Made by a program: the position numbers and the translations under genes
NCBI GenBank assembly: GCA_963576735.1
Contig: OY755190.1
Location: 6,751,695 to 6,815,694 of the forward strand
DNA: 64,000 bases
Direction of reading: 5' to 3'
Source of the DNA: Bedellia somnulentella
Lineage: Eukaryota; Arthropoda; Insecta; Lepidoptera; Bedelliidae
The notes under the pieces: model-generated
Database searches by the model: none
Told to the model about the DNA's origin: nothing
Seen by the model: the letters and a program-made list of their open reading frames with translations, nothing else
Part shown: one piece after another, positions 45,021 to 55,524 of the stretch
Layout of the letters: the number at the start of each line of letters is the position of its first letter
Position numbering within the stretch: the stretch's first letter is position 1

Positions 45021-45777
45021 AAACAATTCAATGTTTTGTTTGTACGTTGTAATAGGAATTAATCAGATTTTAAATATTTTCAAATATAAATAATTTTCTA
45101 ATAATCCACGTCTGATAAAATTCAAGTTTCAAACCTTTTCATTCTTAGATAGCTATAGTGTATCTTAGCCAGTACTTTGTACGATCGTGGAAAACCTCTC
45201 ATTCATAAATAATTTTAACTCAATCTTTTTTACTCTAAGAATAATTGCTCATAAAACGCTTATAATCAACAATAGCCAAAATGTCAGTGAATCGCACGCG
45301 GAATGGTGAAATAACTCATTTTAAATTGGAATAGAGATTTCATTGGCAACATTAGGGCAGCGCGGCCGGCTCCTAAATGTGGTAATATTGGATTATAAAC
45401 CTGATTTATGCAGAATCTTTATCAGTAGCGACACCTGAAATTGAATTTCACTCCTACATCACATTACTGGGTGAAGTGGGGTTCGATATTTTATTAAGTA
45501 TTCTTCCTGAAGTGTCGAGTGTGGAGTTGGCTCTACGTGATCGGCTAATCGTGTTTTTTCACGTTTACGGAATAGAGAAATCATTTTTTCTCTACATTTT
45601 CTGAGATGGGAACGGGAAATTGTTGGATATGATAAAATGTTTTATAAAGGAACTTATGCTTATGTTTTGCTTAGTTTTTATATGTGTAGTGCTGAGATAA
45701 TGTTATGAAAGTCATAGAAACTCATAGAAACGGTAACGTTGTTTTCGTACAATTAAACTTAATTTAAATCTTTTTGT
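45021..45777. other. Unique-looking, one stop-free stretch
   Basis: Mostly featureless. A frame without ATG is open from about 45,412 to 45,604 + and reads like protein in part (EIEFHSYITLLGEVGF), but has no matching donor; not called. Confidence 0.35.
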
Positions 45778-46333
45778 CTTTTTCCTTGTCAGTCGGTGTC
45801 TGAAAAGGCCCGAATGGCTGTGCATGATGCTGTCCTCGTTCCTACGCTTATGTATGGCAGTGAATGTTGGGTGTGGCAGAAGAAGCATGAAAGTAGAGTG
45901 AATGCAGTAGAAATGAGATCCCTCAGAAAAGTGTGTAATGTAAGGTTATGTGATCGTGTGAGGAATGATGTGATTCGTGAAAGGTGTGGTGTAAAAGATG
46001 ATATTGTAAGAAAGATAGAAAAAGGAATGTTGAGATGGTTTGGGCACATAGAGAGGATGGATGACAGTAAATTGGTGAAAGAGATATATAGAGCCAATGT
46101 GGAAGGTAATGTTAGTAGAGGACGACCTCGGAGGACACATTTGGATCAAATAGAAAATGTGCTCAAAAAGGCAGGTGTCCGCAGTATGAAGAATAAAAGA
46201 GCATGTATGAAAAGATTGATGGATGTTAACGAAGCCAGAGAGGTTTGCCAGGATCGTACAAAGTGGCGATCGATAGTCTCTGCCTACCCCAATGGGAACT
46301 AACGGCGTGAGAATATGTATGTATGTATGTATG
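45778..46333 (+). mobile_element. RTE 3'-end fragment with 13-bp TSD
   Basis: A 5'-truncated RTE with a 168-codon intact C-terminal frame (45796-46302) and a (TATG)n tail. TSD TAAATCTTTTTGT lies at 45765-45777 and 46334-46346, with a few filler bases at the 5' junction. The protein differs from the 60.6 kb copy at only a few positions. Confidence 0.9.
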
Positions 46334-46407
46334 TAAATCTTTTTGTTCATGAAAACCTCATGTGGGGATTATTACTAATAAATAAAGAATTGGCAGCCAT
46401 TGACACG

Positions 46408-46480
46408 GTAGCTCAATTGGTAAGAGCGACGGGGGCGTATACCCGAGGTCGCGGGTTTGAATCCCACCTGTGTCTAAATT
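46408..46480 (+). tRNA. tRNA-like sequence, probably a pseudogene or SINE head
   Basis: Cloverleaf-sized: a 7-bp acceptor (GACACGG with CTGTGTC), a 4-bp D stem (GCTC/GAGC), box A TAGCTCAATTGG and box B GGTTTGAATCC, and a T-run 8 nt downstream. The anticodon arm fails: it pairs only as CGGG/CCCG with an 8-nt loop, and the T stem has a C-A mismatch. So I call it tRNA-like, not a working tRNA. Confidence 0.5.
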
Positions 46481-46599
46481 TTTCTTTCCTTTATTTATTC
46501 TTTATGTATTAAACTTATTGTGTGCTCTTTTTTTGAAGTTTTTAAAATTAGTACGAGAGAGACTTTTTATTGCAGTTATAAATCTACAAAGTTTTTCAC

Positions 46600-46657
46600 T
46601 TTCTTTTTCACTTTCTTTTCATATATGATAAAGGCAAGTAAGATAATAAAATTTTAG
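46600..46657. repeat. ~55-bp inverted repeat, arm 1
   Basis: TTCACTTTCTTTTCATATAT and GATAAAGGCAAGTAAGATAA match the reverse complement of 48546-48604 almost exactly, 2 kb away. Confidence 0.75.
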
Positions 46658-46694
46658 ATATCCTTTTAGTTTAAAGTGAGAAAAAAACGTAGAC

Positions 46695-47000
46695 AATGTA
46701 GATGTAGATACTAATTCTTCTGAACGAGAGTAATTGAGGCTTTAATCATTTTACAAATATCTATCACCTGGTGTTCAGTTTAATCACAACTAACTTGTCA
46801 TGTGCATCAATGTGATGAGGGCAGCCATATAGCCACTGTAAGAATACACTGACATGTGAGTACATATTACTTAGGCAAGTCTGTTTCTTCATGAGATTTT
46901 TCCTTAACTGTTCAACATCCAAATTTGATAAACTAATAACACATATGACATAAGGAAAACTTGATTGCTGTGGGTCCGTCTCAGGATTGAAACGCACTTC
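46695..47000 (-). mobile_element. Old diverged SINE2
   Basis: ATCACCTGGTGTTCAG, CATGTGAGTACATATTACTT and GTTCAACATCCAAATTTGAT follow SINE2 order in reverse but with many changes. Confidence 0.6.
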
Positions 47001-47004
47001 ACTC

Positions 47005-48297
47005 TATATTAGAAATAGTTATTTCCACTAAACTATTAAAATTTCAGTATTATCTTGTAAATAAAATGTTATATGGCAAAAAAAAATGTTTGAAATTGGT
47101 TTTTAATTCTATTTTACCGTTTACTTGAAATACAAAAGTATTATATCCAAGAATTACATTTCGAGCAAATAAAGATTCAAGCAGAATAGAATGAAATTGT
47201 TTTAAATGAAACTAGAATACGTGACTGAAGAAAATATTACGAAAGCTGCAACCCTGTCAAGTGGAATGAACGTTGTACTCGATTTTATTTAATGTGTTGT
47301 ATGTATGTATGTGTTAAACATTTATTTTTGATTTACTTTTATATTCTGAGTTGTTATTACTAAAAGCTTCAACATTTTCGGAATAGTTTTGTCGAATTTC
47401 GTTGAAAGCTTTTTTGACCTTTTTAAATATTTTATTGAATATTACTTAATTTATATTATATTATTAAAACTTTTAAATCGTAAACATAAATTTATATTGT
47501 AAAGTGTAAATTGAATGTTGTTTTTTTTAATAAGTAGACTATATTATAAGAACTTGGAAGTAGCAGATTTTCGCAAAAGCGATTTGCGCAAAAGATTTTT
47601 ACACGATCTAACGTATGACTCGCAAAATCACTTCCCATTGAGATTGGCAGAGACGAAACTCTAGCGCTATATTTAAACTCGCTGTATAGTTTTAGTTTAG
47701 AATAGCACTACCCCATTTCTACCCGTGGGTTACGTAAGAGGTGACTAAGGGTTTTGAGGCTTGAGCCTAATTTCTTAATCTCTGATTTATAGCCGTGTGT
47801 ATTAACTCTACCAAATAGTCTCTTTTTAAAATTTACGAAATACTGAGTCAAATCCTTTTATTAAGGCCAACAAGATTTTCTGAAATCTGTCTTACATGCC
47901 CTTGTAAACCCTACAAAGAAATTCCAACAATCACACAAAGTGCATACAAGTTCGTATTAAATCTGAAGTCTGCTGAATCTCTCGAGCATTTCCCGTGTAA
48001 GAGCCAGCGTATACTAACTGCATCCAGAATATATGGCTCCCTTGAGGGCTGAGTTGACGAGTTCACTAATAAATCATTACGCTCCTACGCTGCACTGTTA
48101 TCTTGTTAATATTTTATGTACTTGTGAACGCTTTGAGTCTAACTAATAACTGTATTCGGATTAAAAATATATTATTTTACTATTAATACACTACTTTGAA
48201 TCTACAAAGTTCAAAAATAGTTATTATAATTATACTGAAATTAGTTCTGGTTCTAAATAAGAATAACTCTTTTGTGTTAATTGACTTTGATTGCGAG
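47005..48297. other. No feature recognised outside the SINE1
   Basis: AT-rich unique-looking sequence on both sides of the deleted SINE1 at 47681-47803. Confidence 0.5.
47681..47803 (+). mobile_element. SINE1, internally deleted
   Basis: Head GCTGTATAGTTTTAGTTTAG and tail TGATTTATAGCCGTGTG are joined with about 130 bp of the middle missing. Confidence 0.75.
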
Positions 48298-48368
48298 AAA
48301 CATTCCTGTATTTGGATATTTGGAGGAGACCTATGTCCAGCAGTGGACATCTATAGGCTGATGATGAT
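48298..48368 (+). mobile_element. Second RTE-like LINE 3' end
   Basis: The phrase GGAGACCTATGTCCAGCAGT followed by GGACATCTATAGGCTGATGA and TGAT repeats is a LINE 3' terminus I associate with Lepidoptera. Recognition is from memory of the motif; only the tail is present. Confidence 0.5.
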
Positions 48369-48545
48369 TTATTAGATACGATATTTTTAGTTAATTGTTG
48401 AATATATGGATCTATTGATTTATGTGCAAATAAATGGTATATTCTTATGTTTTTGTTTATTAATATCTTATATATTAATTTCTTCAAAAAATATCATTTA
48501 TATTATAAAATTCTGTACGATTACTATTAAAATTTTTACTCTTAG

Positions 48546-48604
48546 ATTAAAATTTTATTATCTTACTTGCCTTTATCATATATGAAAAGAAAGTGAAAAA
48601 GACA
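48546..48604. repeat. ~55-bp inverted repeat, arm 2
   Basis: Partner of 46600-46657; lies just before the AACCGACTTC element at 48634. Confidence 0.75.
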
Positions 48605-48633
48605 ACCTGAAAAATATTTTTTAACAAAAAGAA

Positions 48634-49420
48634 AACCGACTTCATAGAAAAACAACCGAAAATAAACAATCTAGTACTAAAAAGTACGAAATAAGTTTTT
48701 TTAATTGAATATGAGTACTGTGATTGATACCTTAGCAATTTATTTATTCCACACGCGTCAGTTCAACCTACCTAAATCTTAAAATTCTCTTAAATTAATT
48801 TGTGAGCCGGTGCCAGCCTCGATGATAATTGATAATAAGAAGTGTGTATTTCGCACTTCATATACATGTAAAATGTAGGGTACCTTGTAGTTGTAGGGTT
48901 AATTGATTTTTGTACGTATTATCATTTAAAACGTTAGGCGATAGATATATATTGTTTAGATTGTAATAATCAGAGATAGATAGTAGGGTGAATTTACTTT
49001 TGTTTGTCTGGCACCGACTCAAAAATTAATTTAAGAGAATTGTAATATTTAGGTAGGTTGAACTGACGCGTGTGGAATAAAGAAATTGCTAAGGTATCAA
49101 TCACAGTACTCATATTCAATTAAAAAAAACTTATTTCGTACTTTTTAGTACTAGATTGTTTATTTTCGGTTGTTTTTCTATGAAGTCGGTACGTTTGCCT
49201 ATAAAATTTGAGGGTTTCCCTCGATTTCTCCAGGATCCCATCATCAGACCCTGATATTCTCATCATGGTACCAATCCGGGAGTATCTTCTTTCGAATAAA
49301 AAAATAATAATCAAAATCGGTTCATAAATGGCAAAGTAATCGGCGAACAAACATAAAAAAAAATAAAATAAAATAAAAATACCGGTCGAATTGAGAACAC
49401 TCCTTTTTTTGAAGTCGGTT
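48634..49420. mobile_element. AACCGACTTC element containing a long perfect inverted repeat
   Basis: Outer ends AACCGACTTC and GAAGTCGGTT. Inside, arms of ~180 bp (48637-48819 and 49009-49189) are near-identical reverse complements (CATAGAAAAACAACCGAAAA; CCACACGCGTCAGTTCAACC). The 3' part (GGCGAACAAACATAAAAAA, TTGAGAACACTCCTTTTTTT) is also found at 30,893-31,575. Confidence 0.75.
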
Positions 49421-49424
49421 AAAA

Positions 49425-50400
49425 ATCAAGTTGTCTACTTATAACTACTGATTCCTCATGGACTATTCGTCCATTTTGGAATCAGTTGAATCATATATTC
49501 AGAGCATGTCAAACGAGTACAAGCCAGCGTAGTAACGCTTTGAAATATGCTAATTAGAGTTTCACCTCTATTTTCTGGCCACATATTCTACTTATTGAAG
49601 TGGCTATAGTGGTAAGAGCCCGCGGGAATTGGCAGGAATTCACAATTAGCGACTAGATTGCGCTCTTTGGGACATTACCTGAGCGAACCGCTAACTAGTA
49701 AACTGGACCATTTATATTTGAAAAGTTATATATGCTTCATACGGTGTTGATTAAAGTTTTAGGGATAAATTTTAGAATCAGATTTTACATTCTTAGTCTC
49801 GAGGGTATTCGTTTATTTTGTGATTTTAGTCTTTTTAGACTGCAGCCTTTGCTTCTCTAATGTTAATTTTAATTGAAGTTCAGTAAATGATTATAACACT
49901 TAATTTAAAAAAAATGTTTATTTTTCAAAATATTTACACAATTTACAGAAAAATTAAAAAGCTTTTAATTTACTTCGATAAGACTAAAATACGCATACTA
50001 CCAATTTTAATATAAATAAAAAAAAAAATGGTTTACCATGACATAGTATCTCTTAAATTGGATTTTTGTCACGTTGCCCAAATGAGAAGCGTTAGAGCGT
50101 GTCAATGTTGTATGAATGGAGAAACTGAAAATAATCTCATACCAAATCTGGAAATATCTCAATTTTAGGTAATAAACTCGCTTTTACATGTGTCATGCTT
50201 TTTGATGTACGTTTGATATATACTATTTTATGTTTAATCAACATAAGTAAGTGAAAGTAACTTTATCATAACTGCAAGAGACGCAATTTTATAAGACATT
50301 CAATTCAATTCAAAACACGGGTGATCACTAAAGTAACGGATCACACTTTTATAACATGCAAAAGTGATTTAATATTTTCATTTCAATACAAATTCAAAAT
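49425..50400. other. No feature recognised
   Basis: AT-rich; no ORF of note. 50806-51479 and 51801-52146 are similar. A LINE-like tail phrase lies at 50405-50460. Confidence 0.5.
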
Positions 50401-50482
50401 ATAATTATTGTTTATTCAACCTTAACAATTACAAAGTATTTACAATCATGGTATAAAATTTAAATTAAAACTAAATATATAA

Positions 50483-50590
50483 ATAACAAACTAATATATA
50501 TATATATATATTAGTTTAATATTTAAATATTTAAGTTAAACATTTTAATATATATATATATTAAACATTTTAATATATATATATATATAT
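50483..50590. repeat. (TA)n microsatellites
   Basis: Three runs of TA separated by TTAAACATTTTAA spacers, directly next to the 108-bp tandem duplication. Confidence 0.85.
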
Positions 50591-50805
50591 TAAAATGTTT
50601 TGCAAAGATCATTACGAAAAGAGCTTATTGAATCGAGAGCATAAAAAAACAAATATCATCGTCTTTAAAATAAATTGAAAATATATCAATAAGCTCATTA
50701 AAATGTTTTGCAAAGATCATTACAAAAAGTGCCTATTGAATCGAGAGCATAAAAAAACAAATTTCAACCTCTTTAAAAGTGATTATTAACATTTTCTCCG
50801 CAAAC
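50591..50805 (+). repeat. 108-bp tandem duplication
   Basis: TAAAATGTTTTGCAAAGATC starts at 50591 and again at 50699. The two units also share GAATCGAGAGCATAAAAAAA. Confidence 0.85.
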
Positions 50806-51479
50806 TTAATGCAGCGGAAACGCATTTCCAATGAGACGAAGAGTCAGGATGGACTGTGCGAGTGGAAAACTTTTTCAATAACTTCGAAGAACGTCAGTTC
50901 TCAGCGCCGAAGTTATTTAAACTGAGGAATTTCTATGAAAATTTCAACATTTAAGATTGATTTGATATTTGAAAGATTTGGTTTAATTTAAAATTTATTT
51001 GTTAAAACGTTATTTCAACCTTTAGTCATTGTATTAGTCACTTATAGGTTTTGATTTAGGATACAATAATTTACTTTTATAATTTGTCCTTTTTTTTAAT
51101 TATGATCAATGTTTTTTTAAGTAGGAAAAATAACTAAAGGTATTTGACAAACGTGGTAGTTTAGTGGGAAAAACACCAATGTAGCTTCTTATGCAGAGAG
51201 ACAGTGGTGCAAACTACGTACTATTAATTTTTAATTTGTAAATATTTTATTTTCAAGTTAAGTTAATACCTTTTAAGCTAATTACCATAATTAAATATAT
51301 ATATTTATATAATATTATATATAAAAATATAAACAATAATAATTTAATACTATTAAACAGATATTTTGTGTCAATCTCAATCATGTCTTGTGAATGTTGT
51401 GTACAGTATTAATTGGAAAACAGTCTTGAAATGTTTTGTAATTGTAATGTATTATATTGTATAGTCTGTAATCTGTTAC

Positions 51480-51690
51480 TGCGCCTTATTGAAATAAATA
51501 AATAAACCCCGAGTCGGGCCTGAACCAACTAATTTATCCTGGTTATTAACGGTGAGGGAAAATACATCTTTGTTATATTTAGTCATGTGATTTTGTATTC
51601 GTATAAAACAGCGATAGGCCTGCCCCCTATCACATAAGTACATTGTCACATAACTCGTACCCACGTGACTCGTTCGTCATATATGAAAAT
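51480..51690 (+). mobile_element. SINE2 fragment
   Basis: CCCCGAGTCGGGCCTGAACC, then GGTTATTAACGGTGAGGGAA and AGCGATAGGCCTGCCCCCTA match SINE2 in forward orientation; the head is truncated and the tail missing. Confidence 0.75.
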
Positions 51691-51694
51691 ATTG

Positions 51695-51800
51695 ATGAAT
51701 ATTAAAGAAGCTCAAGAGATTTTTCATCGTAAAAAATAGCCATCTATAGTCTCTGCTAACTCCAATTGAGACTATAATGGCGTGAAAATGTATGTATTTT
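51695..51800 (+). mobile_element. RTE 3' tail scrap
   Basis: Diverged copy of the last ~100 bases of the RTE (ATTGATGAATATTAAAGAAG, AGTCTCTGCTAACTCCAATT, GGCGTGAAAATGTATG). Confidence 0.6.
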
Positions 51801-52146
51801 CATTAACACGCTACGTTTCTGCACGAATGTGTTTATGTGTTTTTTAACAGCAAATTGTTGAAGTCATAATATAATAACAATCCATAGGTCACGTCTTGAA
51901 ATGTTGTTAGTCAACCAAGCTGTCTTGATGGGAATTGAAAAACTTTCTCAAAATTTCTACCATAAATACCTAAATCTACAGAGGGAATGTTTCACAAGAA
52001 AAAATATTTTATGATAAGTCAAGAAGCAGTTTCGATAAGACACAGGTTTATATCAAATAATACTGCTGCCAAGACATTACTTCTACATTAGTCGAGATGG
52101 GTGCTTAGCTTCCTCTTTCCGCAACATTTCACAAGCAGTATATTTA

Positions 52147-52284
52147 CGACCAATTTCTGAATTAAGTATTCGAGCTGAGAACAACTTAAGTATCGTTCTG
52201 TCGCATTGAAATCTTAACAACTGAATGAGACAAATCGATACATAAGTCGTTCTCAGCTTGAATACTCAATTCTGAAATTGGGCG
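52147..52284. mobile_element. Small MITE, PIF/Harbinger-like
   Basis: About 50-bp inverted arms: CCAATTTCTGAATTAAGTAT against (reverse) CCAATTTCAGAATTGAGTAT. A TTA triplet lies on both sides (52144-52146, 52285-52287). 138 bp. Confidence 0.72.
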
Positions 52285-52439
52285 TTAGACTCTAGATCAG
52301 TTTGGTAGATAACGAAAAAAGAAATTAATTTCTCTCTGAGTCAAATTTTCTTTTTTCAGGTCAATGAACACAAAAATTAAATGTTCTTGGATAGCATTCA
52401 AATTATTTTCTGCCCATAGTTATTTTGAAACTCAAATTT

Positions 52440-52585
52440 ACTCAAGCGTTCATGCTATATATCCCCGAAGGGGTTGCAAAGGTACAAAGGTACTTCTGAA
52501 CAGAACATGACAATATCATCATCCGGTGATCATACTTTGTCGAATGATGTTCAGAAGTATTAGTACCTTTCCCACCCCAACCTCA
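52440..52585. mobile_element. Two SINE2 scraps in inverted orientation
   Basis: 52441-52510 carries a reverse SINE2 tail (ATCCCCGAAGGGGTT). 52535-52585 carries the same region forward (GATGTTCAGAAGTATTAGTA). A small rearranged remnant. Confidence 0.55.
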
Positions 52586-53384
52586 ACTCAAGAGTTTGAA
52601 ATGACGGGAACAATGCGCGAAAATAGCTCGAAGTCCCGAAACACCGCTCATAGAATCCAAAAGCATGGATTGTACCTTTGCAAGATATGTATGCGTCAGT
52701 TCGGCGAGACTTAACCATGAAATAAAAGTCTTATGGTCTTATAAAAGATTAATAAAATAGGGTTATTAATTGATGTCAATTTATTCGTAATAAAAACTTA
52801 AATAACTTTTTTTTCATTATTTCATTTGAGTCGTTTTTTTTTGTATCATGGGTATTTAATAATTAGAAGTGCCTTTAACTTAGCTGTGTAGATAAGTTTG
52901 ATATAATAAAAATGCCTTAATTATTATTATTAAAGTAGCTTATAGTATCTTTTATGATTTACTTTGTACATCTGTTTCTTTGTTTTTAATATGTCCGTCG
53001 TGGTCACCTTTACGCTGAATTTATCTTAATTATTTTATGAACAAACGCATTCTGTTATTTAACAATTTATCATGATAATATCACTATAACATTAAGCAAT
53101 CATGAAAATACTTAACCAAAATTCATGACTGCTCAAATTGACACAGCAATGTTTTCCCCAGTTTTGTATGCTAATGTATACGTTATCTCTTCGCTAAATT
53201 TCTTTTTGCTTTCCTTAAGAAACGCCCTTTTCTGGTTCAACAACTTTTTTGTTAAGGATTTGCCGATTTTGGGAAAAAATAATCCAATAAACAAGACGCA
53301 AAAAAACTAAAGTGTTATCGAATGCTTTGGCACGGAAAAAACATGATAGTGCATTAATAATAAGTTATTTTCTGTTTGTTGCAG
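52586..53384. other. Sequence upstream of the K2P coding exon
   Basis: AT-rich, repeat-poor from 52,600. A 61-codon frame (53125-53310) has no recognisable motif. Most likely intron. Confidence 0.45.
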
Positions 53385-53435
53385 ATGAAACCTGTTGATA
53401 ATGTATACGAAAAGTCAAACTCGCAACAGAACTAG
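53385..53435 (+). CDS. Short uORF in the K2P leader
   Basis: ATG 53385 opens a 16-codon frame (MKPVDNVYEKSNSQQN) ending in TAG 53433-53435, 38 nt before the main ATG. If the acceptor at 53383-53384 is used, the uORF start is the first triplet of the exon and could reduce translation of the channel. No other support. Confidence 0.3.
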   Translation: MKPVDNVYEKSNSQQN

Positions 53436-53473
53436 TTAAATATTAATCAAAAGCTGTACGTTTGTTCACAAAT
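53385..53473 (+). other. 5' UTR part of K2P exon, preceded by splice acceptor
   Basis: A pyrimidine-rich tract ending TTGTTGCAG (AG at 53383-53384) is a good 3' splice site, so the coding exon probably begins at 53385 and at least one 5' non-coding exon lies upstream. The 89-nt leader contains an upstream ATG right at the acceptor. Exon start is inferred from the splice signal only. Confidence 0.55.
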
Positions 53474-54083
53474 ATGGACAAAAACGGAAAGAAAAAGAAC
53501 CAAACAAACGGAAAATACAAAAAAAATGGAAAATCTGAAAGTTATTGCAGGAACGATGAAGCTACAACTATGTGTTGTTTTTGCATCAAAACCCAAAAAG
53601 GCAAAAAGAAAAGCTTATTAGCGGGTTTTTTTACAAACTTGGGAATTTTCGCAATATTGATAGCATATACATTACTAGGTGCCTTCTTATTTCTTGCCAT
53701 CGAAGGAAATGTAGCTAAAGTACACCAAAAGACTTTAGCAGCCACCTCTTACCACGCTACTTCAAATCAAAAAACTGTCCCATCACAAAAGTTCAATGGC
53801 ACCATATCTCAAGCTAGCGCTGAGTTACGATCCAAAACTGTTGAAAGTATTTGGGAAATCACAGTTTCATTAAATATTTTGTATAAAGAAAACTGGACAA
53901 GATTGGCATCACAAGAAATTGCGAAATTTCAGAGTAAACTAGTCGAGACTGTTACAGCTGATGTGGCTGCTCAGTACAGTGGAGCTAGAGCATTAGAATC
54001 TGCACCAGCTGTCATTATTGATGATTACGAATGGAATTTCGCCAAAGCGTTTTTATATTCGCTGACAGTTTTGACCACTATAG
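53474..54083 (+). CDS. Two-pore-domain K+ channel (TWiK/K2P type), coding exon 1
   Basis: This exon encodes residues 1-203 and the first base of codon 204 of a K2P background (leak) potassium channel of the plasma membrane. The start is ATG 53474; an upstream TTG in frame is not a plausible start. Residues 1-46 are a Lys/Asn-rich cytosolic N-terminus with a Cys cluster (CCFC, 34-37). M1 is about 53-76 (GFFTNLGIFAILIAYTLLGA onward). A long extracellular cap loop (about 78-186) has N-glycosylation sequons NGT (108) and NWT (140) and no cysteine, so the cap disulfide of TWIK-like channels is absent. Pore helix 1 leads to TTIG (201-204). The exon stops inside the filter at a GTAAG donor (54084), and the next exon supplies YGN, giving TIGYGN. 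Domain order and filter are seen directly. I cannot name the exact subfamily. Confidence 0.93.
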
Positions 54084-54727
54084 GTAAGAATAATTCATAA
54101 ATCATTATTAAATTCTCTGATAAGGAATAATTGTGTATTTATTTGCAAGAAATTTGAATTTTTATCGTAGTAGTTATTGCTTAAATAGATGAAAAGATAA
54201 AGATTGATAGAACATGATACAATCATGGGTTTAAATTTTTAATCAGGCCAACACGTTTGTGTGTATGCAAAAGTCATTGGTATAGTTTTTCCCAAGAAAA
54301 TCTAGATAACTTAGTTATATTTTAATAGTGTGATCGTTCAAAGCAGTGAGTTATAACGACCCTTTGTAGTGTGTTTATGCTGTGCAAGATAAAAGTTTAT
54401 AAATTAACCATTATGAGACAAAAAGTTGCGTGATTTTTTGCAACCTTTTTTGATCTTTTGGGCATAACAACATATTTATGTCATAAACTTTTATTAAGAT
54501 AAAATGTAACATTTTAAATTAATTAAAAAAACTACATTGCATAAAAATATATGGAAAAAAACTGGCTTTTTAAAATCATAATCTCAAGTTATAAACCACG
54601 TTTTTTTTATAACAAACGTAACTTACTTATTATTTCTTTAGTGTGGTTCGTGTGGTAAAAAAATTGGTGAATCATTAATTTTCACTCATTACTGCCTGTA
54701 TTTAATTATGTTTTTACAATGCCGCAG
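54084..54727 (+). other. K2P intron inside selectivity filter 1
   Basis: A 644-nt AT-rich intron, GTAAGA donor and CAG acceptor, phase 1. It splits the glycine codon of the first TIGYG filter. I see no repeat family member or ORF in it. Confidence 0.85.
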
Positions 54728-55524
54728 GTTATGGAAACGTGACACCAAAGACTGCAATAGGTAAAGCTGCAACAATCGGATATGCAATAATCGGCATCCC
54801 TCTGACGTTACTCTATCTATCTGTAGTTGGAGCTCTTTTATCAAGACTTGCTAGAAGCGTCTTCAGCAGAGCACTCTGTTGTTGTTTGTGTACAAAATGT
54901 GGGTACTGTTGTCTGGATGAACGAACAATGGCAAGCAAAGAACGAAAAGATAAAGTAAAAAGAAACGAAGATTACAGGAATCAAACTCTTCACCTGCAGG
55001 AACCTTATTACGTTCGATCACCTTCAGGCACTATTATATCTGCATCACAAGCAAACAGTGTAGGCACAAATTCACTCAAAGACAAATCACAAGGATTAGG
55101 GTTTTTAAGGGATTGCGATTCCCTTAGTTGCACCGATACGGACTCTAAAGTCTCACTGAGAGGACTTTCAATACTTGCTCCGGTTGGACTTTGTCTTTGT
55201 GCAATTTTTGTCTACATATTTTTTGGTGCTTTAGTATTATATCAATGGGAAGGTTGGAGCCTTATTGACGGTGTTTATTTTTGTTTTATGAGCTTGAGTA
55301 CTATCGGGTTTGGACATTTGGCACCTGGTGCAACTCAAAGAAATGCAGCCTCTACTGGAACAATTTGGTTTTGTTCTATCTATATCATGACAGGCTTAGC
55401 GTTGACCGCAATGTGCTTCAATGTTCTCCATGATGAAATTGTACATCGTTTAAAACATCACGAGAAGCTTGCAAAATTAAACAGTCAAAAATCTTTTACA
55501 CCAGAATTTCTTCGTCGATCTTGA
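54728..55524 (+). CDS. Two-pore-domain K+ channel (TWiK/K2P type), coding exon 2
   Basis: A CAG acceptor (54725-54727) completes Gly204 and continues YGNVTPKT, the end of filter 1. M2 is about 217-240. A cytosolic loop of about 110 residues follows, with a Cys cluster (CCCLCTKCGYCC, about 254-265), basic patches and Ser/Thr-rich stretches. M3 is about 352-376. Pore 2 has TIGFGH at 395-400, and M4 is about 415-437. A basic tail ends at TGA 55522-55524, giving 468 residues. The 4-TM, 2-pore order is the K2P hallmark. Most K2P second filters read GFGD or GLGD, so His at 400 is unusual. The TGA is followed by an in-frame open extension, listed separately. No pseudogene lesions are seen. Confidence 0.93.

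Noticed and set aside
45412..45604. Stop-free + strand stretch EIEFHSYITLLGEVGF with an upstream GCAG
   Set aside because: No ATG, no good donor at its end, no recognisable domain; length is within chance.
53462..53476. TTG at 53462 as the K2P start
   Set aside because: A normal ATG follows four codons later in the same frame; a non-AUG start is not needed.
53542..53745. - strand ORF of 67 codons over the K2P exon
   Set aside because: Antisense shadow of the channel exon, which has clear domain content.
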